DNA of 5,681 nucleotides from Chitinophaga pinensis (lineage in GTDB: Bacteria > Bacteroidota > Bacteroidia > AKYH767-A > OLB10). Positions within the stretch are counted from its first letter, which is position 1; the number at the start of each line of letters is the position of its first letter. Made by a program: the position numbers and the translations under genes. Below the pieces are notes generated by a model. It was not told the DNA's origin and ran no database searches. It saw only the letters and a program-made list of their open reading frames with translations. This document shows, piece by piece, positions 1-5,681 of the stretch. Where the stretch lies: positions 1-5,681 of the forward strand of contig CAMBYJ010000132.1 of the NCBI GenBank assembly GCA_945872015.1, written 5' to 3'.

Positions 1-432
1 GCTATTCAAGTTGCAGAAGATGCTGCAAAGTCATTCCTTAGTGGAGCAAAGAAGGCTTCAGAAATAGATAGTAAAGACTGGAACACTCACCAATGGATAA
101 GTTTTTTAAGAACCTGTCCTGCTAATACCACCTTAGTACAAATGGAGGAGTTAGATAAAGCATTTCATTTCACTGCATCAAATAACAGCGAGATAAAATG
201 CGAATGGCTAATGCTGGTAATTGAATCGAAGTATAAGCAAGGATACCCGGCATTGGAAGATTTTTTATGTCATGTAGGAAGAAGAAAATTTGTTAAACCT
301 CTTTACGAAGCAATGATTGCAAAGCAAGACGGCAAAGAGATGGCTCTAACAATTTATAAAAAAGCAAGAGCAGGATATCATCCTGTTACAACACAAACAC
401 TCGACGAATTATTAAACTATAAACAACAATAA
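1..432 (+). CDS. M1-family metallopeptidase (leukotriene A4 hydrolase-like aminopeptidase), C-terminal part, 5' truncated
   Basis: The reading frame is open from base 1 to the TAA at 430-432 and gives 143 residues, so the gene begins left of the window. The ATG at 142 is internal, because the homology extends upstream of it. The peptide matches the C-terminal alpha-helical domain of leukotriene A4 hydrolase and related bacterial aminopeptidases. The recognisable blocks, numbered from the window edge, are ELDKAFHF (50-57), NNSEIKCEWL (61-70), GRRKFVKPLY (93-102) and a final GYHPVT (125-130). R94 and K96 align with human R563 and K565, which bind the free carboxylate of peptide substrates, so peptide trimming is the likely job. 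The catalytic zinc motif (HExxH...E) and the GxMEN motif would lie in the roughly 470 missing residues, so activity cannot be judged here. The next gene begins one base after the stop, which suggests co-transcription. Family assignment is firm; substrate and location are inferred. Confidence 0.9.
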   Translation, partial: AIQVAEDAAKSFLSGAKKASEIDSKDWNTHQWISFLRTCPANTTLVQMEELDKAFHFTASNNSEIKCEWLMLVIESKYKQGYPALEDFLCHVGRRKFVKPLYEAMIAKQDGKEMALTIYKKARAGYHPVTTQTLDELLNYKQQ

Positions 433-433
433 A

Positions 434-1978
434 ATGAAAAAAGTATTTACGCTTATTATCGCGTTAGTAACCACTATTGCTGCTAATGCACAAACAATCG
501 TTCCTGACTCAACATTTGGGACAAACGGAAAGAAAACATTTACCTTCTTCAATAACATCGATCGTAGCTTTGGAAGTGTTGCTCAAGAAGATAATAAAAT
601 TGTTATTGTTGGTTTAAGTAAAAACAATGGTACTGGGTCGTTCGAATTATGCTTCGCGCGTTTTTATCCTTCGGGTATAATTGATAGCACCTTTGGTACA
701 AATGGAACAACGAAAGTTTCCTTAGGCAATCAGGGCGCAATTGGAGGTATGACACCTAAAATAAAAATTGACCCTGATGGAAAGTTTGTTGCTGTTAATT
801 CGGGTTATGGTTCATCATCACAGGATATTTTTATTTGCCGATTGGACACTGCTGGACTTCCAGATGCTACCTTTAATAACAACGGTTCATTGTTTATTGA
901 TATGACTGGTGGAGGAACATGGCCAGATATTGTTAACGCATTCGATTTTGATGCAGCAGGAAATATTTATGCTGTAGGTGCAACAAGAAATGGAGGTACA
1001 CCATTGGACAATGATTTTGCTGTAGTAAAAGTCACGAATGGCGGGCAGCTAGATCCATCGTTTGATACAGATGGAAAAAAATTATTTAATCCAACTTCTG
1101 GGGCAGAGTTTGGAAGAGGACTTCGTGTACAGCCCGATGGAAAAATAATCATTGGAGGAACTGCTGCAGGTAAAATGTATTTAATTAGAATTGATAGCAC
1201 AGGTAATTACGACACTTCTTTTAATCTAACAGGTAAGCTTCAGTTAACAGCAGTAGGTAGTAGCACCGATATGTTTGATTTAACATTAGATGATTCTAGT
1301 CGTATTGTTGTTGGAGGCGTTTCATCTAGTAGCGCTGCTGTTGTTCGTTTGAACACAGATGGCTCATATGATACCACTTTTGCAGGCACAGGAAGAAAGC
1401 TGGTATTAATTGGCGGTACTACGTCAACGTTAAGTTCTCTGGCAATTGATTCAAACAACACAATTGTTTTTGCAGGATCGAATACAGCAACCGCAGCTGG
1501 ACTGAATTTTTATATTGCGCGATTAACTGAAGCAGGAGTAATGGACAATACTTTTAATACAAACGGTTATTATTCGTTGGCAATTGGTACGGGTACAGCA
1601 GATGATGAATGTGAGGGCTTATCAATATTTCCTGATGGAAGATATTTTTTAAACGGAACAGTGGTATTTTCTTCTGCAGTTAACGAAGATATTGGAATGT
1701 GTTTATTAAAACGCGTACCACCAGTTTCAACAGGAATAAATACAATTTCAGCAAAGGAGTTGGATTGGTCGTTACAAGGAAATATTGTTACTGAGCAATT
1801 AACGATTAATTGTAAAAAAGAAATAATGTTCAGTATAATAACGTTGGACGGGAAAATAATTTCAACAACAAATACAATGGCTGGAAGCAATACGATTAAT
1901 GTAGGTGGGTTAGCAAATGGTTTATACTTTTTAACGGATGCGAACACTGGTGCTAGCAAACAATTTTTTAAGCAATAG
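434..1978 (+). CDS. Secreted delta-60 repeat protein with T9SS type A C-terminal sorting domain
   Basis: This 514-residue protein starts with a typical signal peptide (Lys-Lys, hydrophobic core, ANA|Q near residues 17-20). Seven D-x-(T/S)-F motifs followed by a Gly turn lie at residues 25, 84, 144, 207, 260, 313 and 371, the signature of the delta-60 repeat family. They alternate with turn motifs such as DPDGK (113), QPDGK (233) and FPDGR (399). Each repeat is mostly beta strand, so a seven-bladed propeller is a reasonable inference. The end, from about residue 440, resembles the Por/T9SS type A sorting domain: ITLDGKIIS (469-477), then INVGGLANGLYFL (488-500) and a closing KQFFKQ. Such proteins are exported by Sec, moved across the outer membrane by T9SS, and anchored or released after removal of the tail. 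The gene starts one base after the upstream peptidase gene and is followed by a strong terminator. No catalytic residues are recognised; a binding or adhesion role is possible but unproven. Confidence 0.9.
   Translation: MKKVFTLIIALVTTIAANAQTIVPDSTFGTNGKKTFTFFNNIDRSFGSVAQEDNKIVIVGLSKNNGTGSFELCFARFYPSGIIDSTFGTNGTTKVSLGNQGAIGGMTPKIKIDPDGKFVAVNSGYGSSSQDIFICRLDTAGLPDATFNNNGSLFIDMTGGGTWPDIVNAFDFDAAGNIYAVGATRNGGTPLDNDFAVVKVTNGGQLDPSFDTDGKKLFNPTSGAEFGRGLRVQPDGKIIIGGTAAGKMYLIRIDSTGNYDTSFNLTGKLQLTAVGSSTDMFDLTLDDSSRIVVGGVSSSSAAVVRLNTDGSYDTTFAGTGRKLVLIGGTTSTLSSLAIDSNNTIVFAGSNTATAAGLNFYIARLTEAGVMDNTFNTNGYYSLAIGTGTADDECEGLSIFPDGRYFLNGTVVFSSAVNEDIGMCLLKRVPPVSTGINTISAKELDWSLQGNIVTEQLTINCKKEIMFSIITLDGKIISTTNTMAGSNTINVGGLANGLYFLTDANTGASKQFFKQ
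506..1711 (+). repeat. Seven tandem delta-60 repeats within the T9SS cargo gene
   Basis: This is a protein-level repeat rather than an exact DNA repeat. The D-x-(T/S)-F anchor recurs at intervals of 59, 60, 63, 53, 53 and 58 residues. Anchor variants are DSTF, DSTF, DATF, DPSF, DTSF, DTTF and DNTF, usually preceded by a Gly-containing turn such as TAG or TDG and followed by xxxG. The first two copies are also similar in DNA (compare 511-528 with 689-706), while later copies have diverged. The two 53-residue intervals mark shorter repeats in the middle of the array. Confidence 0.85.
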
Positions 1979-1994
1979 CAAATAATAATTATTT

Positions 1995-2026
1995 AAAAAC
2001 CCCGGGAGCTAATCTCGGGGTTTTTT
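1995..2026 (+). terminator. Rho-independent terminator after the T9SS cargo gene
   Basis: The left arm CCCCGGGA (2000-2007) pairs with TCTCGGGG (2013-2020) around a five-base loop GCTAA, with one G-U pair. The stem can be extended by A1995-1999 pairing with T2021-2025. Six T residues (2021-2026) follow the GC-rich part. It lies 17 bases after the stop of the T9SS protein gene, so it most likely ends the peptidase plus T9SS-protein transcript. The A-tract before the stem gives it some potential in the reverse direction too, but no minus-strand gene is seen that would use it. Confidence 0.9.
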
Positions 2027-2099
2027 ATTGCGTATTGTTTTCCATAAGCTGTTGTTAATAGTTAAGCGTTTGTAAACGGATAAAAGCGGAGCACAAGAA

Positions 2100-2107
2100 T
2101 AAGTTTG
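2100..2107 (+). promoter_or_regulatory. Possible Bacteroidota-type -7 element (TAAGTTTG)
   Basis: The octamer matches TAnnTTTG, the -7 consensus used by the primary sigma factor in Bacteroidota. No TTG or TTTG is found 17-23 bases upstream; the nearest TTTG (2069-2072) is 27 bases away, which is too far. The element sits only seven bases before the ATG at 2115, so a transcript started here would have almost no leader. A promoter is expected somewhere in 2027-2114 because a strong terminator precedes it, but this particular site is a weak candidate. Confidence 0.3.
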
Positions 2108-2114
2108 ACTAAAA

Positions 2115-2960
2115 ATGCGCAATCGACTTATTCTCTTATTTTTTCTAATGCCCGTTATAACAGAAGCACAATTGCTTTATAAAGGAGGCATAAGTGCTGC
2201 GTATAGCATGCAAAAAAACTGGAATGAAAATCAGACGTCTTTCATAACGCTACAAACTGGATGGCTCGTCGATTATCGCAAGGATAAAGAAGGCTCGCAT
2301 ACATTCCATCATCTCAATACAGAGGTTTCATATATCTATTATCCGGATTCTATCTGGAAAACTAATACCGATTATCTCAAATTAAATCTTCAATGGAACA
2401 AGAAAAAAACAAGCAAATGGGAAAGCAATACATCACTTTTCTTTGCAACGCGGTATTTAAATAAGTACAGTACTAGAAGCTCCAGTAACTATTGGCAAGA
2501 AGGTTTTTTAAATCCGATGGAACTTGCTTTTTCTTACGGATGGAAGAGAGGATTATTCAAAAGGTCTTCATTATGTATTTCGTTTAGCACACTTCGTTTA
2601 GTAGTTACACCTGCGAGTCGCTTAAGTACAAAAAACGAAACCACATTAAAGCTTAAAAACAATACATCCATCTCAGGGCAATATGGCTTTCAAGCACAAA
2701 GTTTCATCAATGAAATGTTTTGTAACGAAAGAGTGCATTGGATTAACGATAGTAGGATATATATCAATCAGCTGTCAGAAAAAGGAGTGTTGTTCGATAT
2801 GCACAATATACTTGCTATTAGGATTTATAAATACCTTGAAATAAGAGTCGACAGTAAGTTACAGTACGACTACCAGCTTAGCAATAAGCTTAGGTTTAAA
2901 CAAGAGGCTTTACTAGGGTTTTACTATTCTAACAGTAAGCGTAAAACAAACAGCGATTAA
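2115..2960 (+). CDS. Putative outer-membrane beta-barrel-like protein, DUF3078-like
   Basis: This 281-residue protein begins with a clear signal peptide: MRNR, a Leu/Phe-rich core, and a probable cleavage at TEAQ (16-19). The mature part is full of alternating polar/aromatic strands without long hydrophobic helices, for example WLVDYRKD (50-57), YLKLNLQWNKK (87-97), SNTSLFFATRY (104-114) and a final KQEALLGFYYSN (262-273). The order of an NW near the N-terminus, a 'KL.L...W' strand, then GFLNPMELAFSYGWKR (130-145) followed by a strand pair recalls the DUF3078 family of Bacteroidota, whose members are predicted to sit in the outer membrane. That resemblance is from memory and is not decisive. 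No enzymatic motif is visible. The gene stands alone between a terminator and a 65-bp gap, so its neighbours say little about its role. The ATG at 2115 is chosen because it gives the complete signal peptide. Confidence 0.75.
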   Translation: MRNRLILLFFLMPVITEAQLLYKGGISAAYSMQKNWNENQTSFITLQTGWLVDYRKDKEGSHTFHHLNTEVSYIYYPDSIWKTNTDYLKLNLQWNKKKTSKWESNTSLFFATRYLNKYSTRSSSNYWQEGFLNPMELAFSYGWKRGLFKRSSLCISFSTLRLVVTPASRLSTKNETTLKLKNNTSISGQYGFQAQSFINEMFCNERVHWINDSRIYINQLSEKGVLFDMHNILAIRIYKYLEIRVDSKLQYDYQLSNKLRFKQEALLGFYYSNSKRKTNSD

Positions 2961-2995
2961 AGCAAAAACCATGATGATTTTCTCCTTGGCTGTTG

Positions 2996-3003
2996 TATAT
3001 TTG
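2996..3003 (+). promoter_or_regulatory. Likely -7 promoter element (TATATTTG) for the isomerase/flavin reductase pair
   Basis: TATATTTG is an exact match to the Bacteroidota -7 consensus TAnnTTTG and lies in the 65-bp gap before the isomerase gene. Transcription would start around 3008-3012, leaving a short AT-rich leader that contains TAAAAATA, a normal arrangement in this phylum. A matching -33 TTTG at the usual spacing is not evident (the region 2968-2980 has none), so the call rests on the -7 box and its position. Confidence 0.45.
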
Positions 3004-3025
3004 CTTTCCTTAAAAATAGAGAGCT

Positions 3026-4015
3026 ATGTTAATGAATGAAAGAATTGCCAATTTTCCGCAACAAATGCGCGAGGCAATCACAATAGGTGAAAACGCACAA
3101 TTAAGTGCATCAAAAAATAAAATTCAGAATGTACTAATCACAGGTCTTGGTGGATCAGGAATTGGCGGATCTGTTTTTGCACAGATTGTCGATAAAGAAA
3201 TCAGCGTTCCTGTTTTAGTCAATAAAGATTATTTCATTCCTGCATTTGTAAATGAAAACACGTTAGTGATCATTTCTTCTTACTCTGGAAATACAGAAGA
3301 GACGGTGCAAGCAATGGAAGCGGCCTTAAAACAAAACGCAAAAATCTGTTGCGTTACTTCTGGTGGAAAGATTAAAGAAATGGCCGAGGCGAATAACTGC
3401 GATTTAATTTTAATTCCTGGTGGTAATCCTCCTCGTTCTTGCTTCGGATATTCATTCACGCAGTTGTTTTATATTTTCGAATACCATCAATTAATTACAA
3501 GTGCGTTCAGAGCAGATGTTGCTGCAACAGTAGAGTTGTTGGATAAAGAACAAGCAACTATTCGTACAAAAGGTCGTGCAGTAGCAGAATCGTTAGTTGG
3601 TAAGATGCCAGTGATTTATTGCGAAGCACGTTATGAAGGTGTTGCTGTTCGTTTACGTCAGCAGATTAATGAAAACAGTAAGATGCTTTGTTGGCATCAT
3701 GTATTGCCAGAGATGAATCATAATGAGTTGGTAGGTTGGACAGAAGCGCATCCAGAAGTTGTAGTGTTGATGTTCAGAAGTGAAGATGATTATTCACGCA
3801 CGCAAAAGAGAATGGAAATCAGCAAGGAGGTTTTCTTAAAATACACTCCTAACTATATCGAATTACCGTCGAAAGGCACAACGCAATTACAACGCAGCAT
3901 TTACTTGTTGCATTTAGGCGATTGGATTAGCTGGTATGTTGCAGAAATCAAAAACATTGATGCTACAGAAGTAAATGTGATTGATTATTTGAAAGGCTCA
4001 CTGGCAAATAGTTAA
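3026..4015 (+). CDS. Bifunctional phosphoglucose/phosphomannose isomerase (SIS-domain family)
   Basis: This 329-residue cytoplasmic enzyme is predicted to interconvert glucose-6-phosphate or mannose-6-phosphate with fructose-6-phosphate, feeding glycolysis and mannose-derived sugar synthesis. The first SIS domain carries the sugar-phosphate loop ITGLGGSGIGGS (38-49), SSYSGNTEET (84-93) and CCVTSGGKI (108-116). PPRSCFGYS (135-143) follows. The second half has RQQINENSK (211-219) and PEMNHNELVGW (228-238). Glu216 and His232 correspond by motif and by their 16-residue spacing to the catalytic Glu203 and His219 of the Pyrobaculum aerophilum enzyme. The C-terminal VNVIDYLKGSLA (316-327) is also typical. 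Length is close to the family norm of a little over 300, so the protein looks complete and active. It is unrelated in length to the classical roughly 450-550-residue Pgi. The start could equally be Met3 (ATG at 3032). The flavin reductase gene follows after two bases. Confidence 0.92.
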   Translation: MLMNERIANFPQQMREAITIGENAQLSASKNKIQNVLITGLGGSGIGGSVFAQIVDKEISVPVLVNKDYFIPAFVNENTLVIISSYSGNTEETVQAMEAALKQNAKICCVTSGGKIKEMAEANNCDLILIPGGNPPRSCFGYSFTQLFYIFEYHQLITSAFRADVAATVELLDKEQATIRTKGRAVAESLVGKMPVIYCEARYEGVAVRLRQQINENSKMLCWHHVLPEMNHNELVGWTEAHPEVVVLMFRSEDDYSRTQKRMEISKEVFLKYTPNYIELPSKGTTQLQRSIYLLHLGDWISWYVAEIKNIDATEVNVIDYLKGSLANS

Positions 4016-4017
4016 TT

Positions 4018-4629
4018 ATGCTGATTAGTCCTGATGAACTCAATGGCTATGATCGCTTTTATCGTGCGAATCTGCTTAATTCATTAAGCGGATTTAAGTC
4101 GGCGAGTTTAATTGGAACGAAGAGTGAAGCGGGGATTTCTAACCTTGCTATTTTTTCAAACATCGTTCACTTGGGTGCTGATCCTGCATTGATAGGTTTT
4201 GTGAATCGCCCGCGTGAAGCAGCGCCTCATACCCTAAAGAATATTGAGGCAGTAGGATTTTATACGATTAATCATATTCATACCGACTGGATAGAACAGG
4301 CACATCAGACTAGTGCAAAGTATGCAGAGGATGTTAGTGAATTTGATGCATGTGGTTTTGAAGAAGAATACATCAATAATTTTTTTGCTCCCTTTGTTAA
4401 AGCAAGTGTGATTAAATACGGAATGAAACTAATGGAAGTAATTCCAATAAAACACAACAACACATTTTTTGTGATAGGCGAAGTGGTGATGGTTGAAGTC
4501 CCGAAAGAAGTAATTACGGAAGACGGATTTGTTGAAATTGAAAAAGCAAATTCGTGTTGCAGCTTAGGAATTGATGGGTATTATAAGGCGGAGAAAATTG
4601 TTAGACTGCCCTATGCAAAGGTGAATTAA
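4018..4629 (+). CDS. Flavin reductase family protein (FMN-binding split barrel)
   Basis: This 203-residue protein has no signal peptide and resembles flavin reductase-like FMN-binding proteins common in Bacteroidota. The early region SASLIGTKSEAGISNLAIFSNI (28-49) and the DPALIGFVNRP stretch (55-65) match the core barrel strands that hold the flavin. HTLKNIEAVGFYTINH (71-86) corresponds to the usual 'T..NI...G.F.VN' strand. The segment around 95-115 (AHQTSAKYAEDVSEFDACGF) fits the family's cap region, and EVIPIKHNNTFFVIGEVVMVEV (140-161) is the conserved late strand pair. Members reduce flavins with NAD(P)H or bind FMN in other redox steps; the real partner cannot be told from the sequence. 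The gene starts two bases after the isomerase stop, with no obvious ribosome-binding site, implying a shared transcript and perhaps translational coupling. Its stop overlaps the stop of the convergent gene. Confidence 0.85.
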   Translation: MLISPDELNGYDRFYRANLLNSLSGFKSASLIGTKSEAGISNLAIFSNIVHLGADPALIGFVNRPREAAPHTLKNIEAVGFYTINHIHTDWIEQAHQTSAKYAEDVSEFDACGFEEEYINNFFAPFVKASVIKYGMKLMEVIPIKHNNTFFVIGEVVMVEVPKEVITEDGFVEIEKANSCCSLGIDGYYKAEKIVRLPYAKVN

Positions 4630-5681
4630 TAAGGACAATCGTAGTATCCTACCTCTATTGAATTAATAATGGCCCACCCAACATTTGTTTCTGTGCAAAG
4701 CAATACAGTATCTCCAAATGTATTTAAAATCAAATATGGTCTCATGGTTTCTTTATTGAAAAAGGCACTATGGTTATTTACCCCCCATGCTTCATAACAC
4801 ATACCCTTAAGAGCATAATTCTTAATTGAATAGATATAGGTTAAACTAGTACCGAAGTAAGGGTTATCTTCTAATTCTAAGCTTGAACCATCAAATGAAA
4901 TTGTGGTAATGCCCCAATAATTATCGGCATCCATCATGTAAAGCCTACAATCTATTACTGAGTTTTCATCTTTCCACCAATATCCAGGTTTGTATTTGTG
5001 ATATTCTTTTTGAAATTCAACAGTTTCTTTCTGTTTTGTGATCCAATTCATAATCTTTGAATTAAAAGAATTGTTCAAAACAGCCTGTCCAGTAAACAAT
5101 GGTTGAGGGCGCTCACTTGCAATGATTGCTTTTGAAGGATTTTTAAAGGATGCAACAAGATAGTCTTCATTACCATACTCTATCAAAGCAGAACAAATAG
5201 TTTCGTTAGTAGCCGATTTATTATCCCAATCTTCTATAGTTCCAGAATGTGGTGTTAGTTTTTTAAAATAAAAAACCGAATCAATATAGTTATCAAATTT
5301 GTTCATGCTCGAATCATAAAAGCACAATGATGTTTTTTTAAAGTTTATAAATTGGGGTTTTAAGAATGAATCGTCAATTTTGGATAACAGAGTATATACA
5401 CCACTTTCTTCTTTGAAAAAATAGTCACCTTTGAAGGTGTTACCATTTGCACTACTATCAATAAACAAATAGTTATCATATACTAAAAACAAATCATTAT
5501 CTTCATCAGAAGCATATAAATTTAAACTGTCTATTTCTTTTTTTAAATACCCAATACTTTTAAGCAATGAATCATTTGTTTTCTCTAGACCTTCAAAAGC
5601 AATTGATTTTTTTAGCAAAGAATCGCTTTTATAATTTAATTCTATTTGTTTTGATTCTATTGTTTTAATTAACCGTGTATT
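4626..5681 (-). CDS. Protein of unknown function, heptad-rich N-terminal part, 5' truncated by the window edge
   Basis: The frame is open without a stop from the TAA at 4626-4628 to the right edge, giving 351 residues. The gene therefore begins outside the window. The TTG at 5616-5618 is just an internal Leu codon, and 21 further residues precede it in frame. Counting from the edge, residues 1-55 are charged and Leu/Ile-spaced, with DSLLK at 20-24 and 37-41 and DSL at 51-53, which suggests an amphipathic helix or coiled coil. The rest looks beta-rich and aromatic, with KPGYWWKDEN (231-240), DADNYWGITTISFDG (251-265) and a C-terminal VGYYDCPY. Six cysteines (120, 163, 245, 295, 329, 349) would allow disulfides if the protein is exported, but the N-terminus that would show a signal or anchor is missing. 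I do not recognise the family. A surface or periplasmic protein anchored by an N-terminal helix is one possibility, a guess only. Confidence 0.8.
   Translation of the reverse strand, partial: NTRLIKTIESKQIELNYKSDSLLKKSIAFEGLEKTNDSLLKSIGYLKKEIDSLNLYASDEDNDLFLVYDNYLFIDSSANGNTFKGDYFFKEESGVYTLLSKIDDSFLKPQFINFKKTSLCFYDSSMNKFDNYIDSVFYFKKLTPHSGTIEDWDNKSATNETICSALIEYGNEDYLVASFKNPSKAIIASERPQPLFTGQAVLNNSFNSKIMNWITKQKETVEFQKEYHKYKPGYWWKDENSVIDCRLYMMDADNYWGITTISFDGSSLELEDNPYFGTSLTYIYSIKNYALKGMCYEAWGVNNHSAFFNKETMRPYLILNTFGDTVLLCTETNVGWAIINSIEVGYYDCPY

Noticed and set aside
142..432. A free-standing 96-residue gene starting at ATG 142
   Set aside because: The frame is open upstream to base 1 and the peptidase homology continues across the ATG, so it is an internal Met of a longer gene.
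967..1959. Three minus-strand frames (967-1200, 1240-1461, 1570-1959) opposite the T9SS cargo gene
   Set aside because: They lie wholly within a well-supported repeat-protein gene, their translations look like no known protein, and they arise from its codon pattern on the opposite strand.
2069..2072. TTTG as the -33 partner of the TAAGTTTG element
   Set aside because: The 27-base gap is longer than the usual 17-23, so the pair is not a convincing promoter.
3032..3034. ATG at Met3 of the isomerase as the definite start
   Set aside because: Both ATGs are possible; neither has a clear ribosome-binding site and the first residues are not conserved enough to choose, so the longer form was kept.
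4632..4650. AGGA...TCCT inverted repeat near the convergent stops as a bidirectional terminator
   Set aside because: Only four pairs with a long loop and no T-tract, and it lies inside the coding part of the minus-strand gene.
5616..5618. TTG as the start of the minus-strand gene
   Set aside because: The same frame continues without a stop to the window edge with the same heptad-like composition, so TTG encodes an internal Leu.
1..5681. CRISPR arrays, tRNA/rRNA genes, insertion sequences, toxin-antitoxin or phage modules
   Set aside because: I saw no regularly spaced identical repeats, no cloverleaf-like GTTC-A patterns, no transposase motifs and no terminal inverted repeats with target duplications; almost all sequence is accounted for by the six coding regions.

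Overview
The window looks like chromosomal DNA of a member of the Bacteroidota. Four things point there: an AT-rich genome whose starts lack clear Shine-Dalgarno sequences, a secreted protein ending in a type IX secretion (T9SS/Por) sorting domain, an orphan outer-membrane-barrel-like protein with DUF3078-like features, and TAnnTTTG-type -7 promoter elements. No finer placement is supported. Coding density is high, the longest non-coding gap is 136 bp, and I see no tRNA, rRNA, CRISPR array or mobile element.

Left block (1-2026, + strand): the window opens inside an M1-family metallopeptidase of the leukotriene-A4-hydrolase type, of which only the C-terminal helical domain is present. One base after its stop begins a 514-residue secreted protein with seven delta-60 repeats (likely a seven-bladed beta-propeller) and a C-terminal T9SS domain. 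A strong intrinsic terminator at 1995-2026 closes this transcription unit.

Middle block (2027-4629, + strand): a stand-alone signal-peptide protein with beta-barrel character follows the terminator. After a 65-bp gap containing a good -7 element come two tightly spaced cytoplasmic enzyme genes. The first is a SIS-domain bifunctional phosphoglucose/phosphomannose isomerase with its catalytic Glu and His intact. Two bases further on is a flavin reductase-like FMN-binding protein. The pair is probably co-transcribed, but no metabolic link between them is evident.

Right block (4626-5681, - strand): a convergent gene of unknown function, with a heptad-rich N-terminal part and a Tyr/Trp/Cys-containing C-terminal part. 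Its frame is open to the right edge, so its true start lies outside the window. Its stop codon and that of the flavin reductase gene are read from the two strands of a single TTAA palindrome.

I found no convincing new defence, mobile or regulatory system. The most open questions are the unrecognised convergent gene, the DUF3078-like orphan, and whether the peptidase and the T9SS propeller protein work together at the cell surface.
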